Positions 23,394 to 31,652 of a stretch of 64,000 bases of DNA are shown piece after piece (position 1 is the stretch's first letter; each line of letters starts with the position of its first letter). The notes under the pieces are model-generated. The model did not search any database and was not told the origin of the DNA. It saw only the letters and a program-made list of their open reading frames with translations. The translations under genes and the position numbers were made by a program. Source of the DNA: Spirillospora albida (GTDB taxonomy: Bacteria; Actinomycetota; Actinomycetes; Streptosporangiales; Streptosporangiaceae); NCBI RefSeq assembly GCF_000718255.1, contig NZ_JOFJ01000001.1:310001-374000 (forward strand). The letters run 5' to 3'.

Positions 23394-24443
23394 ATGGACG
23401 CGCGCACCAGCTGGCCCGCGCTGCTCAACGCCCTGCTCGCGGGCGACTCGCTCACCGGCGAGGAGACCGCCTGGGCGATGAACCGCATCATGTCCGGCGA
23501 GGCCACCGACGTGCAGATCGCGGGCTTCGCCATCGCGATGCGCGCCAAGGGCGAGACCGTCGACGAGGTCGCGGGCCTCGCCCAGGGCATGATGGACAAC
23601 GCCACCCCGATCTCCGTCGGGGGCCGGATCGCCGATCTCGTCGGGACCGGCGGCGACCGCGCCCACACCGTCAACATCTCCACGATGGCGGCGGTCGTGG
23701 CGGCGGCGGCCGGGGTGAAGGTCGTCAAGCACGGCAACCGGGCCGCGTCGTCGTCCTGCGGCGCCGCCGACCTGCTGGAGGAGCTCGGCGTCGCGATCGA
23801 CCTGCCGCCGGCGGCCACCGCCCGCGTCGCCGAGGAACTCGGCATCACGTTCTGCTTCGCGCCGCTGTACCACCCGGCCCTGAAGTACGCCGGGAAGGCC
23901 CGCTCCGAGCTCGGCACCCCCACGGTGTTCAACTTCCTCGGCCCGCTGACGAACCCGGCGCGTCCCGCGTCGCAGGCCGTCGGCGTGTTCCATCCCCGCA
24001 TGGCGGGCGTCATCGCCGGGGTGTTCGCGTCGCGCGGCTGCTCGTCCCTGGTGTTCCGGGGCGACGACGGCCTCGACGAGCTGACCACCACCGGCACCTC
24101 GACGGTGTGGGTCGTCCGGGACGGGACTGCGACGGAGACGACGTTCGACCCGGCCGATCTCGGCATCCCTCCGGCGCGGCCGGACGACCTGCGCGGCGCC
24201 GACGCCGCGTTCAACGCCCGGGTGGCCCGCGACCTGTTCGACGGCCGGACCGGGCCCGTCCGCGACATGGTGCTGCTGAACGCCGCCGCGCTGATGGCCG
24301 CCTACGACGGCGCGCCGTCCCCGGACGCGCTCACCGAGGCGCTGCGGGGCGCGTTCGGCCGGGCCGCCGAGGCGGTCGACTCCGGCGCGGCCCGCGCGCT
24401 GCTGGACCGCTGGGTCGAGACCTCCCGGTCCCTGCGCGCCTAG
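23394..24443 (+). CDS. trpD: Anthranilate phosphoribosyltransferase
   Basis: A 349-residue enzyme joining anthranilate to PRPP in tryptophan synthesis. It has the glycine-rich PRPP loop VGTGGDRAHTVNIST, the KHGNRAASSSCGAADLLE motif, and the downstream FAPLYHPALKYAGKARSELG and FNFLGPLTNPARP motifs. Length and motif order are standard. It is separated from other trp genes, as is usual in actinobacteria, and sits beside the qcr/ctaE cluster, as in M. tuberculosis (Rv2192c, recalled). It starts immediately after the receiver-like gene with no intervening bases. Confidence 0.95.
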   Translation: MDARTSWPALLNALLAGDSLTGEETAWAMNRIMSGEATDVQIAGFAIAMRAKGETVDEVAGLAQGMMDNATPISVGGRIADLVGTGGDRAHTVNISTMAAVVAAAAGVKVVKHGNRAASSSCGAADLLEELGVAIDLPPAATARVAEELGITFCFAPLYHPALKYAGKARSELGTPTVFNFLGPLTNPARPASQAVGVFHPRMAGVIAGVFASRGCSSLVFRGDDGLDELTTTGTSTVWVVRDGTATETTFDPADLGIPPARPDDLRGADAAFNARVARDLFDGRTGPVRDMVLLNAAALMAAYDGAPSPDALTEALRGAFGRAAEAVDSGAARALLDRWVETSRSLRA

Positions 24444-24543
24444 AGACCCGCGCGGCCGGCGACCGGCGCGCCTCGGCGGCCCGCGCACCTGACCGGCCGG
24501 ATCGTCCGGGCTCCCGGGACCGGCGGCCGGGCCTCGGGGGCGC

Positions 24544-24831
24544 TCAGTCGGCGTCGGGCAGGCCCAGGGCGAACGCGGCCTCCAGGTCGTGCTGGGAGTA
24601 CGTGCGGAACGCGATGTGGGTCTCGGTGCCGACGATGCCGGGGACCTGGTTGATCCGGCCGGGGATCACGTCGTTGAGCTCCTCGTGGCCTCGTACGCGC
24701 ACCATCACGACGAGGTCGTTCTCGCCCGTGGTCGAGTAGACCTCGCTGACGCCGTCCAGGGCGGCGATCGTCTCGGCCACCTCGTGGATCCGCGCGACGT
24801 CGCACTTCACGAACACGATCGCCGTGACCAT
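24544..24831 (-). CDS. Lrp/AsnC ligand-binding domain protein (stand-alone RAM domain)
   Basis: A 95-residue protein equal to the C-terminal RAM (amino-acid-binding) domain of Lrp/AsnC regulators, with no helix-turn-helix. The segments VTAIVFVKCDVARIHEVAET, GVSEVYSTTGENDLVVMVRV and IPGRINQVPGIVGTETHIAF follow the family pattern. Such stand-alone domains may bind amino acids or modulate full-length Lrp proteins by hetero-oligomerisation (inference). The ATG is preceded by GGGAGG. It is convergent with trpD, and the rhomboid gene lies 50 bp upstream on the same strand. Confidence 0.88.
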   Translation of the reverse strand: MVTAIVFVKCDVARIHEVAETIAALDGVSEVYSTTGENDLVVMVRVRGHEELNDVIPGRINQVPGIVGTETHIAFRTYSQHDLEAAFALGLPDAD

Positions 24832-24881
24832 GGCGCCTCCCCCTCGCTCTTCGACTCCCCGCACTCTATCGGGGGCGCCGG

Positions 24882-25631
24882 TCAGCCCCGGCTGAGGGCG
24901 GCCGGGCGCCGGGCGGGACCGGCGCGGCGAGCGAGGAGCGCGAACAGCATCCCGGCCGCGAACCCGTAGATGTGGGCGGTGTAGGCGACGTTGCTGTCGT
25001 CGTCGCCGAGCGACAGCCACTGCAGGACGAACCAGTACCCGAGCACCACCCAGACCGGGAGCCGGATCACGATGACCGGCGGCACCAGGCTGACCACCCG
25101 GCCGCGCGGGTTGAGGATCAGGTAGGCGCCGAGGACCCCGGCGATGGCGCCGGACGCGCCGATCAGCGGGATCATGGAGTCCGGTGACGTCCAGGCGAAC
25201 CCGTACACGGCGACCAGCCCGAACAGCACGTAGCTGAGCAGGTACCGGAGCCGGCCGAGACGGTCCTCGACGCCCATGCCGATGACGAACAGCGCGACGA
25301 TGTTGCCCAGCAGGTGCAGCGCGTTCGAGTGCAGGAACATCGAGGTGAACGCGGCCGTCCAGGGCGCCTTGTCGAACGCGGCGGGCCCGCAGCGGTCGGC
25401 GACCGGGGCGGGCAGCGGCTGCTGCTCGGTGCTCGTCAGCTCCTTCGGGACGGCCCCGTACTCGTACGCGAAGTGCGCCGCCCGGCACTCCCGCACCTCG
25501 CCCTCGCCGTACCAGACGGCGAAGTTCGACATGGGGGTGAGCAGGAAGACCAGGACGTTCGCCGCCACCAGCAGGTACGTCACCCACGGCACGCGCCGGA
25601 CCGGCTGGCTGTCGTAGAGGGGCAGGGCCAT
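24882..25631 (-). CDS. Rhomboid family intramembrane serine protease
   Basis: A 249-residue polytopic protein with six or seven helices. It has the catalytic Ser motif IGASGAIAGVLGAY and the partner His in YTAHIYGFAAGML. The oxyanion/structural HxxxN-like region FLHSNALHLLGNIVALF is also present. A ~50-residue loop with two Cys (ECRAAHF and DRCGPAA) follows the first helix, probably on the outer face. Substrates are unknown. The ATG gives MALPLYDSQPVRRVPWVTY, a normal short N-terminus. Confidence 0.92.
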   Translation of the reverse strand: MALPLYDSQPVRRVPWVTYLLVAANVLVFLLTPMSNFAVWYGEGEVRECRAAHFAYEYGAVPKELTSTEQQPLPAPVADRCGPAAFDKAPWTAAFTSMFLHSNALHLLGNIVALFVIGMGVEDRLGRLRYLLSYVLFGLVAVYGFAWTSPDSMIPLIGASGAIAGVLGAYLILNPRGRVVSLVPPVIVIRLPVWVVLGYWFVLQWLSLGDDDSNVAYTAHIYGFAAGMLFALLARRAGPARRPAALSRG

Positions 25632-25693
25632 TCGGGGGGACGGTCCTCTCCGCGCGGTGGGGCCGCGCCGGGGGGCGGCTCGGTGCTGCCACC

Positions 25694-27451
25694 CTAATGC
25701 GCGCCGGGGAGGTCGGCGCTCGCGTAGGCGTTGTCGATCCATGCGCGCAACCCCTCGGCGCCGTGCGCGGGGCACGTCCAGGCGCCCTCGACCTCGACGA
25801 GGCGGACGCCCGGCAGGTCGAGCCAGCGCAGCACGCACTCCATCTCCTCCGCGGTCGCGCCCGCGGAGGACGGGGCGCCGGGCGGGACTCCGCCGGGGGC
25901 GCCGCCGGCGGGCGGGAACACCGTCTCGGCGGTCGCGATCAGGGCGTCGACGTAGGGGCGGGGGCGGGCGCGCGGCGGGACCGTCCCGGCGGCGGCGAGC
26001 CGCCCGTACCGGACGACCGACAGCTCCCAGCCGCCGTCGAACGCGGGCCGGGCGGCGACCAGCTCCGGCAGGCGCGCGAGGGCGGTGAGCCGCTGGCCGC
26101 GCGCGGCGGCCCGGACGAACGCGGCGAGCCGGTCGCGCTGCGCGGCGGCCTCCTCGTAGCGCAGCTCCGCCGTGAGCCGGTCGATGCGGACCTGCGCGGC
26201 GGCGACGACCGGCCGGACGTCGCCCGCCATGACGGCGCGGGCCGTCGCGGCGTGCACGGCGTAGTCGCCGGCGGACTCCCGCCCGTCGCACGGCGCCCCG
26301 CACCGGCCGATCTCGGCGAGCGTGCAGGCGCGGGCCCCGCCCCGCTCGATGAGCCTGAGGGTGAGCCGCTGGGTGCACTGCCGCAGCGGGACGGCCTCGT
26401 GCAGCGCCGCCCGCGCCTCCTCCGCCTGCCGCGGCGACGGGACGGGCCCGAGGTAGGACGCGCCGTCGTCGCGGCACTCCCGGACGATCGACAGCCGGGG
26501 GAACGGCTCGGCGGTCAGCTTCAGCCAGATCGCCCGCTCGGGGAACTTGGAGCGGCGGTTGTAGCGGGGCTTGTGCGCGGCGATCAGCCGCAGCTCCCGG
26601 ACCTCGGCCTCCAGCCCGGTCGCGCACTCGATCGTCCGGACCCGCTCGGCGATCCCGACCATCTCGCGGACGCGGGGCCGGGTCTCCGAGCCGGTGAAGT
26701 AGCCGCGGACCCGGGACCGCAGGTCGCCGCTCTTGCCGACGTAGAGGATCTCGCCCCCGGCGTCCTCGAACAGGTAGACGCCCGGGACGCTGGGGACGCC
26801 GTCGGCGAGGTGCCTCTTGCGGCGCTGCTCGGGCGTCGGCGCCTTCGCGAACCCCTTCATCTCCTCCAGCGACGTGACGCCGAACGAGCCGAGCCGCTCG
26901 ATCAGGCCGTGCAGGACCTCCACGGTGGCGCGGGCGTCGGCGAGGGCCCGGTGGGTCGGCTCGGTGCCCGTCCGGAAGAACCGGGCGAGGGTGGCGAGCT
27001 TGCAGTTGGGCACCTCGTCCTTGGACAGGACGCGGCGGGCCAGGTCGACCGTGTCGACCACGGGGAACGCGGGCCAGGCGTAGCCGTGCCGGGCGCACGC
27101 GGCCTTGAGGAAGCCGATGTCGAAGGGGGCGTTGTGGGCGACCAGCACGCAGCCGCGGGCGAACTCCAGGAAAGCGGGAAGCACTGAGTCCATCCGGGGG
27201 GCGGCCGTCACCATCGCGGTCGTGATGCCGGTCAGCGCCGTGATGAACGGCGGGACGGGGCCGCCCGGATCGACCAGGGTGCCGAGTTCGCCGAGCTCGC
27301 GCCCGCCGCGCACCTTCACGGCGCCGATCTCGGTGACGGCGTCCTCGGCCGCCGATCCCCCCGTGGTCTCCAGGTCGACCACCACGAACGTGACCTCCGC
27401 CAAGGGCGTCCCGAGGTCGTCCAGGGTCCCCTGGACGTGTGGGGCAGTCAT
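25694..27451 (-). CDS. DEDDh exonuclease fused to a UvrC-like GIY-YIG nuclease
   Basis: A 585-residue two-nuclease protein. Residues ~18-185 are a DnaQ-type 3'-5' exonuclease (VVVDLETTGGS, AHNAPFDIGFL, and HRALADARATVEV with the catalytic His and Asp). Residues ~225-310 are a GIY-YIG domain (GVYLFEDAGGEILYVGKSGD, RSRVRGYFTG, LEAEVRELRLI, PRYNRR), as in the N-terminal half of UvrC. The C-terminal half contains UvrC-like helices, including a UVR-like segment (RIDRLTAELRYEEAAAQRDR) and a four-Cys patch (CTLAEIGRCGAPC), but no RNase H-like endonuclease domain. The same fusion is known as Rv2191 in mycobacteria and the bacterial Cho/DnaQ fusions. A DNA repair role is inferred. Confidence 0.9.
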   Translation of the reverse strand: MTAPHVQGTLDDLGTPLAEVTFVVVDLETTGGSAAEDAVTEIGAVKVRGGRELGELGTLVDPGGPVPPFITALTGITTAMVTAAPRMDSVLPAFLEFARGCVLVAHNAPFDIGFLKAACARHGYAWPAFPVVDTVDLARRVLSKDEVPNCKLATLARFFRTGTEPTHRALADARATVEVLHGLIERLGSFGVTSLEEMKGFAKAPTPEQRRKRHLADGVPSVPGVYLFEDAGGEILYVGKSGDLRSRVRGYFTGSETRPRVREMVGIAERVRTIECATGLEAEVRELRLIAAHKPRYNRRSKFPERAIWLKLTAEPFPRLSIVRECRDDGASYLGPVPSPRQAEEARAALHEAVPLRQCTQRLTLRLIERGGARACTLAEIGRCGAPCDGRESAGDYAVHAATARAVMAGDVRPVVAAAQVRIDRLTAELRYEEAAAQRDRLAAFVRAAARGQRLTALARLPELVAARPAFDGGWELSVVRYGRLAAAGTVPPRARPRPYVDALIATAETVFPPAGGAPGGVPPGAPSSAGATAEEMECVLRWLDLPGVRLVEVEGAWTCPAHGAEGLRAWIDNAYASADLPGAH

Positions 27452-27535
27452 GTAGCGGGACCGTAGACGACACCTCTGACAGACCCGGGCGGCGCCCGGC
27501 TCGCCGGGGGCGCGACCTTCCCCAGGCAGATAGGG

Positions 27536-28912
27536 TTGCCGGACGACCGAAATGGTGGCTCGGCCCGGAGGGAGCGGATCATCGACGGCGGCCCCGAAGC
27601 GAATCCGGGCGGCCCGCGGCGGCCGCTGCCCGAGGCCGTCCGGCAGCGGGTCGTGGAGACGGCGGCCGAGGTGCTCGGCGCGCTGCCCGGCGACGAGGTC
27701 CCGGCGCCGCTGCGGCGGTTCGCCCGGTTCGAGCGGCGCAAGCGCGCCAAGCTCGCCGGCCCGCACATCGCGGCGCTGCTGGAGAAGGACGACGCCTTCC
27801 GGCAGCGGGTCGCCGGGGCCCTGCGGGACGCGCACGCCGACCTGGTGACGGCGGTCGAGTCCGGTGCCGTGCCGCCCGCCGCGGATCCGGTCCAGGTCGC
27901 GGTGCTGGGCTACCTGCTGCGCCCGGACGGCTGGACCGACCTCGTGGAGGCGGCCCGCGCGGAGCTGGAGCGGTCGGCGTCGGCGTCGGAGGGCGAGGCC
28001 GCCGAGCGGCGGCTCGCCGCCCTGCGGGAGGAGCTCGCGGCGGCCCGGTCTGCCCGTTCCGCGGAGCTGGAGAAGGTCAGGGCGGAGCTGCGCGACACCA
28101 AGGCCGAGGTGGCGGAGCTGCGCCGCAAGCTGCACGACGCCCGCACGAAGTACCGGGCGGCGCAGGACCGCGCGGACGCGCTGGCCGCCGAGGCCGACCG
28201 GGAGCTGCAGGCGGCGCGGGAGCAGAGCGGCGCGTCCGAGAAGGAGCTGCGCAGGCTGCGCGCCCGCGTCACGGCGGCGGAGGCCGCGGCGGAGACGGCC
28301 AAGCGCGCCGCCCGCGAGGGCCGCAACGTGGACGACGTCCGGCTGCGGATGCTGCTCGACACGCTGATGGACGCGGCCCGCGGCGTGGGGCGGGAGCTGG
28401 CGCTGCCGTCGACGATCGGGCGGCCCGCCGACACGGTCGGCGGCGTGGAGCCGGGCCTGGAGCACCGGGCGCTGCCGGGGCGGGCGCTGTCGGACGCCGA
28501 CCCGCAGCTGCTCGACCGGCTGCTCACGCTGCCGCGGGTGCATCTGATCGTGGACGGCTACAACGTCACGAAGACCGGGTACGGGGAGCTGCCGCTGTCG
28601 GACCAGCGCCGCCGCCTGCTGTCGGGGCTCGGCGGCCTGGCCGCGCAGACGCGCGCCGAGGTGACCTGCGTGTTCGACGGGGCCGAGCTGGAGGGCCCGG
28701 TCGCGACCGGCGCGCCTCGCGGTGTCCGGGTGCTGTTCAGCGACCCGGGGCGGACGGCGGACGAGCTGATCGGGGAGCTGGTGCGGGCCGAGCCGGACGG
28801 CCGGGCCGTGGTGGTCGTGTCGTCGGACCGGGAGGTCGCGGACGCGGCGCGCCGCGCGGGGGCCCGGCCGGTGCCCTCTCCCCTGCTGCTGCGCCGGCTG
28901 GCCCGAGCATGA
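27536..28912 (+). CDS. NYN-domain RNase-like protein with coiled coil
   Basis: A 458-residue cytoplasmic protein. Residues ~15-110 are helical and charged (ALPGDEVPAPLRRFARFERR). Residues ~125-270 are a long coiled coil rich in Glu, Arg and Ala. Residues ~320-458 are a NYN (PIN-like) nuclease domain with the acidic residues VDGYNVTKTG, VFDGAELEG, DPGRTADELI and VSSDREVADAARRAGA. NYN domains cut RNA in tRNA/mRNA turnover (family knowledge). The start is uncertain: the only standard in-frame start near the beginning is TTG at 27536, while a strong purine run (GGAGGGAG at ~27568) points to translation beginning some 15 codons later. It diverges from the exonuclease/GIY-YIG gene. Confidence 0.83.
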   Translation: MPDDRNGGSARRERIIDGGPEANPGGPRRPLPEAVRQRVVETAAEVLGALPGDEVPAPLRRFARFERRKRAKLAGPHIAALLEKDDAFRQRVAGALRDAHADLVTAVESGAVPPAADPVQVAVLGYLLRPDGWTDLVEAARAELERSASASEGEAAERRLAALREELAAARSARSAELEKVRAELRDTKAEVAELRRKLHDARTKYRAAQDRADALAAEADRELQAAREQSGASEKELRRLRARVTAAEAAAETAKRAAREGRNVDDVRLRMLLDTLMDAARGVGRELALPSTIGRPADTVGGVEPGLEHRALPGRALSDADPQLLDRLLTLPRVHLIVDGYNVTKTGYGELPLSDQRRRLLSGLGGLAAQTRAEVTCVFDGAELEGPVATGAPRGVRVLFSDPGRTADELIGELVRAEPDGRAVVVVSSDREVADAARRAGARPVPSPLLLRRLARA

Positions 28913-28936
28913 GAGGTCCACCGGGATCCACCTGCT

Positions 28937-28966
28937 TTGACTTCAAAATGTCAACACGCGGATACA
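28937..28966 (+). promoter_or_regulatory. Candidate promoter for the NlpC/P60 gene
   Basis: The 168 bp before the NlpC/P60 gene are AT-rich for this genome. TTGACT (28937-28942) and GATACA (28961-28966), 18 bp apart, resemble a housekeeping sigma promoter. TTGAC at 28937 also forms a small inverted repeat with GTCAA eight bases later. No riboswitch-like fold was recognised. Confidence 0.4.
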
Positions 28967-29080
28967 TAACGTGATTTCCCGTCGGAAAGCCGCTCAATAA
29001 GTGACGAATCGGTTGTGACGGGTGTCGCCTATCGCTAATGTCGTCCGCTGATGACGTGGACGAGAGGGGCGAATTCGATC

Positions 29081-30136
29081 GTGGCCAGTGTTCCCAGCGA
29101 GACCCCGGCGTCCCCCGGCGCCGGACGGGGCGTCCCGCGCAGGCGGAGTGTCTCCCGCCGCCTTGCGGCCACGACCTGCCTGGTCGTGGCCACCTCCGTC
29201 GCCCTCCCCCCGGTCTCGGCGCTCGCGGCCCCCACCGCACCGAGCGCACCGAAGCCGAGCGCGGCGGAGGTTCGCAAGAAACTGACCAAGCTGAACGAAG
29301 AGGTCGATCAGCTGGTCGAGAAGTACAACCAGATCGGCGAGCAGCTCAAGATCGCCAAGCGGAAGCTGAACGCGGCCAAGAAGGCCAGCAAGGCCGAGGA
29401 GACCGCGTTCGAGCAGCAGCGCACCCGGATCGCGCAGATGGCGGCGGAGGCGTACAAGAACGGCGACTCGGACGTGACGGGCTTCGTCAGCAGCGACGAC
29501 CCGCAGGCCATCCTGGACCAGGCGGCGGTGTTCTCCCACCTGTCGCGCGAGCGCAGCTCCTCCCTGACCCAGTTCCTCGCCACCGCCCAGCGGCTCCGCC
29601 GCGAGCAGGCGCAGGCCCAGGCGTCCTACAACGAGGTCGCCGCCAAGGCCAAGGAGCTGAAGGACCAGAAGGCCAAGATCGACAAGTCGATCGGGCTGCA
29701 GAAGAGGCTGCTGGCCAAGCTCGGCGAGAAGGCCGACACCCCGAACCGGGGCGGCGGAGGCACCTACAACGGCCCGGCGAGCGGCAGCGCCCGCACCGCG
29801 CTGAACTACGCCTACGCCCAGCTCGGCAAGCCGTACGTGTACGGGGCCGAGGGGCCGGACTCCTTCGACTGCTCCGGGCTGACGATGCGCGCCTGGGGCG
29901 CCGCGGGCGTCGGCATCACCCGCACCACCAACTCGCAGTACGCGGCGACCAAGCGGGTCGACAAGAGCGCGCTGCAGCCGGGCGACCTGGTGTTCTTCCG
30001 GAGCCTCGGCCACGTCGGCCTGTACATCGGCGGCGGCAAGATGATCCACGCGCCCCGCACCGGCAAGAACGTCGAGATCGTGTCCATCACGTCCGGCTAC
30101 TACCTGTCGAACTACTACGGGGCGGGGCGTCCCTGA
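29081..30136 (+). CDS. NlpC/P60 peptidoglycan endopeptidase, RipC-like
   Basis: A 351-residue secreted cell-wall hydrolase. A basic N-terminus and hydrophobic core (RRLAATTCLVVATSVALPPV) form the signal peptide. Residues ~60-215 are a coiled coil (KLTKLNEEVDQLVEKYNQIG), and residues ~232-351 are the NlpC/P60 domain with Cys264 (DSFDCSGLTMR), His311 (GHVGLYIGGG) and His323 (MIHAP) as catalytic triad. Coiled coil plus NlpC/P60 is the design of mycobacterial RipC (Rv2190c, same locus), whose hydrolase is held inactive until activated by FtsEX (family knowledge). The GTG has AGAGGGG upstream; an ATG ten codons earlier does not. Confidence 0.9.
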   Translation: MASVPSETPASPGAGRGVPRRRSVSRRLAATTCLVVATSVALPPVSALAAPTAPSAPKPSAAEVRKKLTKLNEEVDQLVEKYNQIGEQLKIAKRKLNAAKKASKAEETAFEQQRTRIAQMAAEAYKNGDSDVTGFVSSDDPQAILDQAAVFSHLSRERSSSLTQFLATAQRLRREQAQAQASYNEVAAKAKELKDQKAKIDKSIGLQKRLLAKLGEKADTPNRGGGGTYNGPASGSARTALNYAYAQLGKPYVYGAEGPDSFDCSGLTMRAWGAAGVGITRTTNSQYAATKRVDKSALQPGDLVFFRSLGHVGLYIGGGKMIHAPRTGKNVEIVSITSGYYLSNYYGAGRP

Positions 30137-30157
30137 CGCCCCACGCGCTTCCCCCCG

Positions 30158-30191
30158 GGCAACGGACCAGGCCCCGGCCTGGTCCGTTGCC
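30158..30191. terminator. Hairpin terminator after the NlpC/P60 gene
   Basis: Near-perfect inverted repeat of about 15 bp, with arms GCAACGGACCAGG and CCTGGTCCGTTGC around CCCCGG, followed by CGTTT. It separates the NlpC/P60 gene from the next gene on the same strand. Confidence 0.8.
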
Positions 30192-30231
30192 GTTTCCCGG
30201 GCATGCGCGGGGGCGCAATAGGATCGCGCGC

Positions 30232-31542
30232 ATGGACGACGGTCCCGGCCAGGACGAGGACGACGCCGCGGCGGACGCGGCGCCGGGCGCGCCGCTGACG
30301 CGCCGCGGGGCCCTCCTCCTGGCCGCGGGCGGGGCGGCGGTGCTCGCCGCCGCCGGCGCGGGCCTGACCGCGGCGCGCTCGGACGGGTCCGGGCAGGGGT
30401 CCGCCGAGGACGCCGGGGCCGCCGCCGAACCGGCGGCGCGGTTCGATCCGCGCGCCGCCGCGTCCGTCCTGGCCGCGCGCGCCGCCGCCGTACGGGACGG
30501 CGACCGGACGGCGTTCCTCGCCACGGTCGGCACCGCCCCCGCCGCCTTCCAGGAGGCCCAGAGCCGCCTCTATGACAATCTGCGCGCACTGCCGCTGGAC
30601 GGCTGGCGGGAACGGCTGGCCGGCACCCGCGCCGCCGGGCCCGGCGCGGTGGTCGCGCGCGTCGAGACCGGCTACCGGCTGCGCGGCTTCGACCGGACCG
30701 GCGTGGTCCGCACCCGCCACCTCGCGTTCGCGCCCCGCTCCGGCACCTGGACGATCGTGGGCGACGGCACCGCCCACGGCCTGACCGACGACGCCGACAT
30801 CGTCGACGGCGGCGCGCTGACCGTCGTCCGGGGCCGCTCCTGCCTCGTCATCGGCGACACGTCCGGGCTGCACGCGATCGCCCGGCGGATCGACGCCGCG
30901 GTCCCCGCGGTCAGCGGGGTCGTCGGCACGGACTGGGCCCGGCGCGCGGTGGCCCTCGTCCCGGCCGCGCCCCGGCTCGCGGCGGCGCTCGCCGGCCAGG
31001 GGCCCGACCTCGGCTCCATCGCCGCCCTCGCCACCGTCACCCCGGGCCCGGACGGCCCCGGCCGGGGCGAGGACCGCGTCATCGTCTCCCCCGCGACCTT
31101 CGCGCGCCTGAACGGCCTGGGCCGCGACGTCGTCCTCACCCACGAGCTCACCCACGTCGCGACCGGGGGCGCCCGCGACCGCACCACACCGCTGTGGCTC
31201 ATCGAGGGCCTCGCCGACTACGTCGGGTACCGCGGCGCCAAGGTGAGCGTGCGGTCGGCGGCCCGCGAGCTGCGCCGCGAGGTCGCCGCGGGCCGCCCGC
31301 CCACCGCCCTGCCGACGGCCGAGGCGTTCGCCGGGACGTCCGGACGCCTCTCCCAGTCCTACCAGGAGGCCTGGCTGGCCTGCCGGATGATCGCCGACCG
31401 GTACGGTGAGACGACGCTCGTCCGCCTCTACCGCGCCGCCGGCCGGGCCTCCGAACCGGCCGCCCTCCGGGACGTCCTGGGCCTCACCAAGGCCGCGCTG
31501 ACCACCATGTGGCGCGACTACGTCAAGGAGGAGCTCGCATGA
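30232..31542 (+). CDS. Exported HExxH zinc-metallopeptidase-like protein
   Basis: A 436-residue protein of unrecognised family. A twin-arginine-like start (PLTRRGALLLAAGGAAVLAA) suggests Tat export or a membrane anchor. An NTF2-like region (RAAAVRDGDRTAFLATVG) follows. The C-terminal half contains the zinc motif VVLTHELTHVATGG, and a downstream Glu in PLWLIEGLADYVGY is the expected gluzincin third ligand. The layout resembles the peptidase MA-like and basic-secretory-protein groups (inference). The substrate is unknown; neighbouring genes act on the cell wall or membrane. Its TGA overlaps the ATG of a tiny ORF (ATGA), which in turn overlaps the M48 gene. Confidence 0.82.
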   Translation: MDDGPGQDEDDAAADAAPGAPLTRRGALLLAAGGAAVLAAAGAGLTAARSDGSGQGSAEDAGAAAEPAARFDPRAAASVLAARAAAVRDGDRTAFLATVGTAPAAFQEAQSRLYDNLRALPLDGWRERLAGTRAAGPGAVVARVETGYRLRGFDRTGVVRTRHLAFAPRSGTWTIVGDGTAHGLTDDADIVDGGALTVVRGRSCLVIGDTSGLHAIARRIDAAVPAVSGVVGTDWARRAVALVPAAPRLAAALAGQGPDLGSIAALATVTPGPDGPGRGEDRVIVSPATFARLNGLGRDVVLTHELTHVATGGARDRTTPLWLIEGLADYVGYRGAKVSVRSAARELRREVAAGRPPTALPTAEAFAGTSGRLSQSYQEAWLACRMIADRYGETTLVRLYRAAGRASEPAALRDVLGLTKAALTTMWRDYVKEELA

Positions 31543-31652
31543 CGGCCGCCGGCACGTCCGGGACCACCCCCGGCGCCCCCCGCCTTCCGGCACCCGCCCG
31601 CCAGGTCTTCGCCCGCGTGCGGCGCGACCGTCCGAGCGGGGGGCTCGCGTGA
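31539..31652 (+). CDS. Candidate 37-codon small ORF linking two peptidase genes
   Basis: An ATG overlaps the stop of the preceding gene (ATGA) and is preceded by a strong ribosome binding site, AAGGAGGAG, about five bases upstream. The 37-residue product is basic and Pro/Arg-rich (APARQVFARVRRDRPSG) with no membrane helix. Its TGA overlaps the GTG of the M48 gene (GTGA). Both overlaps are the form used for translational coupling, so it may be a coupling peptide, a true small protein, or the decayed N-terminus of the next gene. No homologue is known to me. Confidence 0.45.
   Translation: MTAAGTSGTTPGAPRLPAPARQVFARVRRDRPSGGLA

Noticed and set aside
28913..29080. Possible ydaO (c-di-AMP) riboswitch or MtrA site before the NlpC/P60 gene
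   Set aside because: Cell-wall hydrolase genes often carry one, but no conserved ydaO core is visible. The GTGAC direct repeat (29001 and 29015) has a 14-bp period, not the 11-bp period of MtrA sites.
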